From Notospermus geniculatus (Eukaryota > Nemertea > Pilidiophora > Heteronemertea > Lineidae), in the NCBI GenBank assembly GCA_002633025.1, contig NMRB01001154.1, positions 1 through 64,000 of the forward strand: DNA of 64,000 nucleotides. Direction: 5' to 3'. Positions 52,056 to 61,168 of this stretch are shown one piece after another. A model generated the notes under the pieces. The model had not been told where the DNA came from. It did not search any database and saw only the letters and a program-made list of their open reading frames with translations. The translations under genes and the position numbers were made by a program. Position 1 is the first letter of the stretch. Each line of letters opens with the position of its first letter.

Positions 52056-54467
52056 ATCTGTACTCTATTTTTTTCTAGTATTTTACCAAGAAATGTGTGC
52101 ACGTGCTTAGCTAAATTGAATATCAATGTTATGTTTGACATTTGATCACGTTTATGAGAATTTTGCTACATTCAGGTTTATTGAAATTTGGTGCTATTGT
52201 GTCGTAAGAACATTGTGGCTGCTCTAATTGGATTACTGACTATTGGATGGTGCCAGGTGTGCAAATGTGCAAAATGCACACACACACACACGTTATAAAC
52301 AACACAATACCGGGGGTGGGGGTGGGGATGGGCTTGCATCCGTGGACCACATTCCACCGGCGAACGATGCACAGAGTTGTTATTGGAACAGCAAAGTTAA
52401 AGTCAAATGATAAATGATGATAATTGTAACTAAAAAGTTAAATATTGCGGTTTGTGAGGACAATAAAAGGTTAAAATTCAAACTTTAAAATTCAAGATTT
52501 GAAATTTTAAATTAATGTTAGTAATGAAGAAAAAGGAAGCCGCAGTACGCACCTCATAGAACTATGTTGTAATCTCTGACAGTCATCGATTTCATCCGTA
52601 TAAATTAAATATCTTATCCGTCTGAAATTGCACATTTCACATGCTGTCTCATCACCAAAATGAAATTTAATTGCCCCCATACCACCTCATAGACCAATGT
52701 GATAACAATGACCCAATTGCTTCCTCCTATTGTAGGGTTAGAAGGTTCATATTACCAAGAAACTTGTCAAGGGTACTCAGATACAGGGGAGTATGTGCAA
52801 AATTCCATCAATGGGAAACAAGTGCCTTGTGACTCGCCTCTTCCTGTGACGAAACAACCGGAGTGCACAGTAACTCATGAAAACTATTTGTAGGTTACGT
52901 ATATGACTCTCAAAAATAACCAGTTGTAGTACTTGGCAATACAGTATCGACTTTACTACTTTAACGAAGAAATTATAATTTGTGTTGTATTTTTCTGTAA
53001 ATTTAACAGTCACTTGATTTAACGCTGGGATTTTGATATTTTACACATTGTATAATGGATATTCATCTAGTGGTATACCAGTTTTTACCCAAATATCGAA
53101 GAGTTTCACCATGGCAAAATAATCAAAATTTCAGGCAAGAAAATTGATGCAGGACATAGATAAATATCGAGAGACACAAAAAAACTCGCCAAACTAATAA
53201 CAATTTTTATTTCAATATCCAACTAACTTAATTACTGAAATTCCACCTGCTTAAATTACAGAATATTTTGTGTGCAAGGTACAAATTTCAGTTTCACATA
53301 TTAAAGTTTTTATTCGGCTAGAGCAAAAACAGTAGGGAGGTTGTGATCAGCGACTTATCACGGATCCTTATACGAATCGAATTGTACACAAAATTTGTCC
53401 TCGTTGTACAGAATACTGTCGGGTGCCGAACATCGCAATTCCAGAATCGGTAGGTGCAGTGACATATGACGCCTGAAATTTTGGGCACCATATTCTATTT
53501 TCATTGTATTTCTCTCTTGGATGCAGTGTACACTATCATGCAATTAAGTTAAATTAAATGAAAAAGAGATGGATGTCTTCTTTTTCAGCCTTTTGTGTGC
53601 ACTGGAGATCATCCTCATAAGGATGGGCGATATCAAACGTTATCATGAGCCTGCCGACATTTAGACTGGTCTATCATGCACACAGTCCATCAAGGCTTTA
53701 TCGAGATGTGAAAATACCAGGTGCGCATTCCGTGAGAAAAAAAACTATTTCATCAAACCAACGATGTGAAAAAGGCGGGTCCGAAAATTCAAAAGGGTCC
53801 AAGTCCTTTTGGTATTGTGGTTTTGAAACGTACCACCCATTCCCATGATGCCGAGAGTAAAATATGCACTATATATTCATCTTGACTAAGTGCAAGTTCA
53901 ATTGTTTTCTCGTCCATTGTTTCTTGTCCTCATTTAGGAAGCCTTCGAAGACACTAGTATTCCTGTAATGAGTAATACAAAAGACATTTGTATTTTGCAT
54001 GAAAAAGACGTTTGTTCTTGCAATTGACCCAAATTGACCACACCCGTTTGTTTATACAAGTTAACGAATCTTGTAAAAACGAGGTGAAAAAGAAATATTG
54101 TGAAGTTGAACTCGAGGGGCAATTTCGCTTCGAGTTCAAAGTAAAAATGCGTAACTTAAGGGTAGGTATTTCCTTGACGGAAATGCAGAGTGTGAACTAT
54201 CGGAATCGCACTCCTTGGACATATTTGAATATTCATGTCCATGTGAAGAGGCAGACTGTGGCGTGATACCGTTACTATGTTTTTAAATACATTTAACGAT
54301 TGATATTTTAAGATGTAATGTGAGCTTAGCGTACACATGTAATGGGGACGCTAGCTCACTGCCTCAATAGGTGTCACTAGTGGTTAAAACTATTGAAATG
54401 AAACTGACATCCCGGTCCTGGTCAATTTCCCACAGAAAAAGGTTCATCGTCGCCGTCATCATATGAT

Positions 54468-54665
54468 TTAAGCCCCCGTCACATATCCCCCGGGCCCCGT
54501 ACGATTTTCCCCACCCAGCGGCTTGCCGTGAATTTTACGGACAGCACGGGTCCATTACGATTTTCGTTTTCATTTCTACGGTTTTCATTCCCCGGGGATC
54601 AGGGGCAATCTGTCTGTTTTTACTCGTCGTACGTGCCCTGGAGTGGATATGTGACGGGGTCTTAA
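54468..54665. mobile_element. MITE, TTAAGCCCCCGTCACATAT termini
   Basis: Inverted termini TTAAGCCCCCGTCACATAT and ATATGTGACGGGGTCTTAA; TTAA on both edges could be the target duplication. It abuts the next element at 54673. Confidence 0.7.
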
Positions 54666-54672
54666 GCATTAC

Positions 54673-54811
54673 AGGGTCGTATTTAAGTTTTTGGTCCAGG
54701 GGGGCGGAAGACATCTTTTTGCCATTTTTGCCCAAAATCCGCATGAAAATCACGTTTTTTGGTTCGCTCAGGGGGGCAGTTGCCCCCCTCGCCCCCTTTA
54801 AATACGGCCCT
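54673..54811. mobile_element. MITE, AGGGCCGTATTTAA family, copy 2 (inverted)
   Basis: Termini AGGGTCGTATTTAA and TTTAAATACGGCCCT with a GCATTA flank on both sides (probable target duplication). The body is the reverse complement of copy 1 at 51691-51824. Confidence 0.8.
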
Positions 54812-57140
54812 GCATTATTTATTGCATCCATAGGTGTTGGACAAGGTACCACTGATTTGAAGTGACCAATCAGCCTTTTCAAACAGCACTTTATTTTCTA
54901 ACAAACTATTGCTTCACATTCTCAGATATATTCTTTATCACTAGGCCATGTTTGGTATCTGGCCTTTATAAAACCTCGGTTACACCTACATTGAAGTGTA
55001 TTGAGTGCGTCAAAAAGCAATATTTATATTTCAACTCATGCGCATTTCGTTCATTTTTGTTCAGGTTGAATTTCATTGCTGTTTAGAGTGGTCTGAACTA
55101 ACACTTAAACGAATAATATTTTTTTAATGGTCAATGGAAAATGGGTAGAAAAGCTCTCATTGTTTAGGTCAACGGCACTCAAGACCATTCATGAGAAAAC
55201 ATTCTTGACTTTCCTTGAAAGTTCACACGCAGTTGGTGTACTGTATCGACGGAGGAGAATGTAGGCCGCCATTTTTTTTTCATTTCTGGGACCGAGTCGA
55301 TGGTCTGTCACCTGAATCTTCACGGTAAACGCCTACAAAGTAAACTCTCTCAGTTCACTCAAAAACAGATCATATTGCGTGTAGTTTAAAAATGTTCTGG
55401 TATTACTGTACCGTAAAGCACCATGGAACCTATCAACATACTCTATTCACTCACTCATAAGACCCCAAGCACAACAATACCCATGCTGTAATAGTCGTTT
55501 CTTCGATTGGTTTTAATTGTAATTTTAAATGTCTGCTAGAGTGTCATGACTGTCATTGTGGATCTGGAATAAGGGTTCTCAATTCGATCCTATGGTGTTG
55601 TATCAATGAAACCTTAGTCGTGGTATTGCCAATGCATTTTCGATTCACTTTACCTTGTGTTTCAAAAACTCCATCAGTCCACTGTCGCCGAAAGCCCACA
55701 ATCACGCAACGATGACGAAATGGTCACACTGCAAAGCACCTGAATAGATACATGTATACACCCTTAATCCCGTTGTAGTAGAATATACTGCCCCCCTCCC
55801 CCAGCAGTTCATTTATACGGATTAAGCGGCACCATTGAATTGTACTCTTAGATGGATCACCCTTAATCCTGTGACGAAACATACAGGAGACATTAGGAAG
55901 ACCGAGACATTAGATTCTATCACACCCTGACAAACAGTAGAGGGGGCATCAGGCAGTCGGAGGCATTACATTATCTCGTACCTCAAGTAAAATTCCGTGA
56001 ATGTGATTGGCTCATTTACGTCATGTGACCTTGTGTCATTTCGATATGTCCCCCCGCGGGCGGTCATATCGCGATATGTTGCCCGCTACCATGGCTACGT
56101 AATGGCCGCCGCTTTTTTCACTCTCTCGGTTCGCAAGTTCGAACGGCCATAGAACAAATGCAGTCTCTTCAAACGGAAAAATACCACTCACATTCTCATT
56201 TCTTGGAAGTAAGCAGTAGCCTTGATGCAAAATGGTCAACTCAAAATGCCCCGACGTCTTTACACCGGGGCCAGTTGGGTGGGTTTTGCATTGAATACAC
56301 TCAGTCGTCAACACTCAGCATGTGACGTCGCATCGCGTCATTTCGCTGGAGCACACGTGAATGCACTGTGGATGCATTACGTCACGTCACGTCATTTCTT
56401 GTTCTTAGCATTGATTCTAATTTTTCATAAAAGAAAGTCGTTTTCAATCAACTAGACTTTCGGTACGAGATAAAAAATGTTGCCCTCAATGTCGGGTGAC
56501 ATACCTCATGTCCCCCCTTTGGGATGATATAGACATATCATCGACATATCACCGTGACCAACAGTGCAGGCGGGCATCAGGAAGTTGGAGGGATGGTGTG
56601 ACAGATTATAATGATCTCCCCGCAAATACGACATCGTCTGGTGACTTAGACCGACTACGGGCCTTGAATAGATTCCCTGGAGTCCTTTGTATCAAGATAA
56701 ATTCAGGGTCGACAGGTACCACAAGGTACGACCAGGCACCTGTCGATCCCCCAACCCCACCCGCAATTTATCAACCGACCATTTTCAGATAGAACACGAC
56801 TAACTTATCTTAATTTCATTTCAGCGATTCAGGGATGGACCGTGGACTTGCAGCTCGACGATATGGTGAGGTGAAATCATGGCGTGGAATGGAATTTACT
56901 ACTGATATCTCTCTCTGGTGGAAGCTTGGCAAAACCTATCTGTAGGTGAAACCACGGATTTTATTACAGACAGTGACGTGTATAAACTTTGCAGGATATC
57001 ATTCTAAAGCCACAAGGGATAAGTCCTCACTGAAGACATGGAAAACTGGTAGGAAATTTCTTTTTAGGCCCGTGACCTCCCTTGGCACATCAAAGAAGGA
57101 ACACCAACAGGAACAATCAGCCGTTGTGGAACAGTCAGCC

Positions 57141-57172
57141 GGTGCCATCTTTTGGTGCCAAAAGATGGCACC
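57141..57172. repeat. Perfect 15-bp hairpin
   Basis: GGTGCCATCTTTTGG, TG loop, CCAAAAGATGGCACC: a perfect stem with a two-base loop, in otherwise unassigned DNA. Confidence 0.8.
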
Positions 57173-57477
57173 AAGGTTATATTGGACCAGTACAAAAGAA
57201 AATTCTCTTGATTGGTGCTCAATCAACCATAAATGGGTCCGATGGCCATTGAATTGGGTCGTGGCGACACCTATTCAATAGTATTGGTCAGCTGACTGAC
57301 AACTCCTATTCGTTGGTGACATGATAACGAAATGGCCAATGGACCATGTGCTCACCTGGTTGAATATACAAGACGAACTAATGACAATTAACAGGGAAAT
57401 GTGAAAGTAGGGGTGAATGTTGGTGTTCCTGNGGGGGGTGTTACGACGTTTTGTGGCGTTAGTTCAAACGACTTACA

Positions 57478-57874
57478 ATAGTGAGGTTTCGCAAATCTGA
57501 CGAAACACGAACTACGAAATACTAAATTGGACTTCATTTCCATGACGTAATGTATTTCAGGAGATGGTTGGTACCACAAAAATCGCCTGCTGTAAGAGTC
57601 ACCTTTAGCGTATGACGTTAGACCGATAGAGTTACGGTGTATATTAAACTTTAAGGTTTATCTTTCGTCTCCACTTCGTAGATACGAAGTGGAAATTTAA
57701 AAATTCAAGATGCACCATAACTATCCCGGTCTTACATGATATGTTAAAAGACGCACCTGCAGCAGGGACATTTGTGGTACCAACCATCTCCTGAAATACA
57801 TTACGTCATGGAAATGAAGTCCAATTTCGTATTTCGTACTTCGTGTTTCGTCAGATTTGCGAAACCTCGCTATT
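57478..57874. mobile_element. Long fold-back element
   Basis: Arms of about 105 bp: GTGAGGTTTCGCAAATCTGA... at 57482-57587 and its complement at about 57762-57870. The arms include GGAGATGGTTGGTACCAC and differ by small indels (about 90% by eye). The central 175 bp are unrelated. No coding capacity. Confidence 0.8.
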
Positions 57875-59284
57875 TACGCTACAGAGTGTCGTACATTGTT
57901 TTGCCTGGTTACTTTTCAGGATATTCCCTTTTCAGGTACCAAAGCTGAATCTGCGTCTGAAAGTGTCTTAAGATAAATTTAGAACCAGGTCCTACTTATA
58001 ATTAGTGTTGGGACCGCAAATGCTTCCACCTGCACGGGTGCCGTCACCCGCGCATTCTGCAAGGCGTTTCTAATCAATGGCGTCTCTAACTACACACAGG
58101 TCTTTTGACACAATCAGAGACCAAGTAAGGAACATAAAGTTAAATATGGAAGACCTTAACATGATGTATATGTATAGAAAATTTTACCACTACTGGTCCT
58201 GACCGAAAGCCTGCAGTATGGGAGAAAATACGAATTTTCAATCTTCGATTACGAGACCACTTTCGGCCATTTCCGATGACGACACCATTTCCGGCCATTT
58301 TCCGACGTCGATGGGGAGGTGATTCCAAGTTTTAATGTTCCGGTGAGTATTGCATAAACGAGTTCGGAATGACAATCATTTAACACGGATACTCGAAAAA
58401 AAGTTCTACCTCTTACTTTTTGTATTGCAGGAAACTGGATAGCGGTGCTAAGGAACTTCATCACAGTCCAACGAGAAACATTATGGTTTACTGGTGAGCA
58501 TTTGTTGGCCATATTGTAGTTCAAAGAGGAGCCTAAATGGCACCTGGATAAAGTCATGACGCTCTTTCGCGCTTACGTGGAGTATGAAATTTTCGATGAC
58601 GGCTGATTACCGAATTTTTCCCGACGACGAGGGCCGATTTTCAACCATTTTGCCGATGATGACGTGTTTTTCGATGGATTTTTTCCCCACACCCAGGTGA
58701 GTATTTCCCGTAATTATTTGAAAGGAAGAGCGCCTCCCCCCCCCCCCCCCCCCCCNACTTTGCATCTTTCTTTCTAGATCTCTCTTGGAAACGGTCCTGA
58801 GGACCTTTCCTGACTTGCAATTTTTGTGTCTCCGGCGTCGGTATCATCGAAAATCATCCGCAACTTTCTTCATGATGTCTAGAAAAACCTTCAACGTCAG
58901 CTCAGTTATACGGTACTGGGAGAAACATTGATTAGAACGTCCAACTTCCAAAATGGAACATTATTTTAGGAAGGTAAGCGAATAGCTTTTATTGTATGAA
59001 GATTTCCTTATTTGTAATATTTTCCACTCGCTGTCTGCATCGATGCTCTGGGAGATCGATTTTGAATGTGTATTTGCCCCACCTGGCCCAGGTGGAATTG
59101 GTCTCTCCCATTTATGACAACTACCAGAACAGAAAGGATTTCAACTGCCATTTTGAAATTTGTCACGTCTGTGTGTGCTCTAGATTTGGATTTTTTTCTG
59201 ATTATAACTTACGTACCGATATCCAACAAACAGCACAAAAATGACACACAATTAAAATGATAAGACACGTAAAGGTAGCCTCCA

Positions 59285-59330
59285 ATTTCGCAAATTTTCG
59301 ACCCCAAGCGCGGTCTTACTCAGGCGCTTT
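59285..59330. repeat. Partial copy of the CGACCCC...GGTC fold-back core
   Basis: CGCAAATTTTCGACCCCAAG then CGCGGTCTTACTCAGGCGC matches one arm of the elements at 4070-4312 and 13731-13943. No second arm is found nearby. Confidence 0.6.
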
Positions 59331-59570
59331 CTAGTAGATCCCAGAAGTGAATCAGAGATCCACGTTCTTGCTGCTCTCGCCAGCACGTTCTTGCTGCTCA
59401 CACATTAGCATTTTTACCGTCTCGCCCTTCCCCAGTTCGCATCACGGCAAAAAATAACAATAACCACGTGAGATTCATACTGTATGTATATTATAATAAT
59501 ACACTGTATTTACAATGAAACAATACAAAAGATTATAAAGTCCACACATGCCGAGAACAATCTTTTTCAT

Positions 59571-59876
59571 TAAGGGCCGGTTTGACGGGCGGTTTTATCG
59601 CCGCGATAATCGCCACGTTTTTAACGGTCAGTAAAGGGCCGTTTTGACGGGCGTTTACATCGCGGCGATTTTAACGCGATTGGCGATATCGCATCCAAAA
59701 CGCCCGTCAAAACCCCCAAAACGCCAACAGCGGGTGACATCGCCAGCGAGAGAAAAAAGCCATGGTAAAACTCGATCAACAGTCGATCGTCCTACGGAGC
59801 GATATCAGTTTTTACTGAGCGTTAAAAAGGTGGCGATCATCGCGGCGATAAAAACGCCCGTCAAAACGGCCCTTTA
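59571..59876. mobile_element. MITE with nested related element
   Basis: The left arm TAAGGGCCGGTTTGACGGGC... (about 65 bp) pairs with the right arm ending GTCAAAACGGCCCTTTA. A second copy of the terminus (TAAAGGGCCGTTTTGACGGG) begins at 59632 and pairs with AAAACGCCCGTCAAAAC near 59697-59713, so a relative appears to have inserted inside it. Confidence 0.72.
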
Positions 59877-60177
59877 CATCCGCCAGTATGTACTCAAAAC
59901 AATATTTCATCGCTCTTCACCACGTTTCAAATGTAGTTTTAAGGGAGCAAAAATGGGGCGGATGAGTGTTCGATATATTGCATGATGATCTTACATTGTA
60001 CACGTTGTATCTCATGGCGGCCATTGAATGTTCCATATTTACGCTACACAGTTATCAGGCCAAGCTTACATGTACCACACTTGATTGTTAGCCTTGGATA
60101 TTTTAGCAAAAACTCGGGGTACCGCCGGTGTGCAACTTCATTATTCGAAAACAGGAAGAAATTTAAAATATTGCCTA

Positions 60178-60310
60178 AGGGCTGGTTCATACTCCGTTCG
60201 GATTTTACGCCGACTATGATCAATTTCAATATGTGTGCACATTCACGCCTTGGAAACCTGCGATCAGTTTCATGCGCTTGACGGTCCGCGAGCAAGTATG
60301 AACTAGCCCT
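60178..60310. mobile_element. MITE, AGGGCTGGTTCATACT termini
   Basis: AGGGCTGGTTCATACT and AGTATGAACTAGCCCT bound 133 bp. It has no coding capacity. Confidence 0.75.
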
Positions 60311-60374
60311 AACACCCCACGTCTTCCTCCTTTACAATGAAATAAGTGATGTCTAATACAAATTATTTACACTA

Positions 60375-60644
60375 CACTGAAAAAAAAATCCTAATCATGT
60401 TGAGTACCTTCGGGGTACTCGTTTTGTCCGTGAGATGAGTAGAAAGTTACTCATATTGAGTAGAAAGATACTCATAGCTAGTAGAAAGATACTCATAGCG
60501 AGTAGTAAGGAACTCCAAATGCAGCTCCTTGGCCCGCTGAGTACCCGATGAGTACCCGATTAGTACCTTTCTACTCATCTCACGGACAAAATGACTGATG
60601 AGTAGTCCAAAGTACTCAACACGAGCCGGAATTTTTTTTCAGTG
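60375..60644. mobile_element. TA-flanked MITE with GAGTA tandem body
   Basis: Termini CACTGAAAAAAAA and TTTTTTTTCAGTG are flanked by TA at 60373-60374 and 60645-60646. The body is an imperfect inverted/tandem array of GAGTAGAAAGATACTCATA-like units. It lies about 110 bp downstream of the receptor stop codon, so it may fall in the 3'UTR. Confidence 0.8.
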
Positions 60645-60753
60645 TAGATGCCACTAGCGACATTCATAAGTTGATCAAATTCAACCAGTCATCAGCCAGC
60701 TCAGGCCGCGGCAACTACGGAAGCATCCTGCTGATCGGCAATCACGTCAACAG

Positions 60754-61168
60754 CTATACCCTCTCAGTCCCCTGATGCAAGTCGAGGTATACCGGTTCCT
60801 GACGGGGGGAGGTATCCAGAGAAGCATACGTGGATCCCCCGTCACCATCATTCCCTTGGCTTCGGCCAGCAAACGGTCCATTGGCGTATTCCGAATCGAC
60901 CGTGTTGTTATCCACTTGCTGATTAATGTAGCTTACATTTACATACTGGGCTTCCGCACCAGCATCCCCGTTGGGTCTTCTTTCGTCATATACAAAACCG
61001 TGATTTTGTTGTCCGCCAAGATTTTCGTGACGTTCGGTCACATTGGTCTTGTCGTCTCTGTGACCACCGGTAGGCCGTGGTGATGTTGAAACTTCAGCTG
61101 ATCCCTGTGTGCCTAATTCATACTGTCCATCGCGGCGGGTCTTCCCGAAGCGAATGAACCCAAGTTTC
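60754..61168 (-). CDS. Receptor exon: tyrosine-rich cytoplasmic tail
   Basis: The terminal exon encodes about 137 residues and the TAG stop at 60754-60756. Tyrosines occur in YELG, YDER, YVNV, YINQ, YANG, STYASL (60817-60834) and VYLDL (from 60789). YVNV and YINQ fit the Grb2 SH2 consensus pYxN; STYASL fits the ITIM consensus; YASL-x9-YLDL approaches an ITAM. These are consensus matches only. The intron before it (61169-61563) and the one at 61640-62745 hold no gene. Confidence 0.82.

Larger units (their letters stand above)
49204..60753. other. Intergenic region rich in MITEs, no supported gene
   Basis: About 11.5 kb between the start of the mucin gene and the stop of the receptor gene; both lie on the minus strand. 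Every open frame is short (under about 115 codons) and lacks recognisable domains or splice-consistent partners. Individual mobile elements are listed separately. The stretches 52100-54460, 54820-57130 and 57900-59560 hold nothing I can assign apart from simple repeats: an AC run at 52277-52291, and poly-C runs at 51781-51794 and 58738-58755. Confidence 0.6.

Noticed and set aside
56496-57281. Possible small genes at 56496-56792 and 56946-57281 (+)
   Set aside because: About 100 codons each, no domain, no periodicity, no credible splice partners, and the second spans the perfect hairpin.
58140-58670. Diverged repeat of CGGCCATTTTCCGATGACG motifs with GGTGAGTATT
   Set aside because: The similarity is patchy and short, and I could not define unit boundaries, so it is not listed as a repeat.
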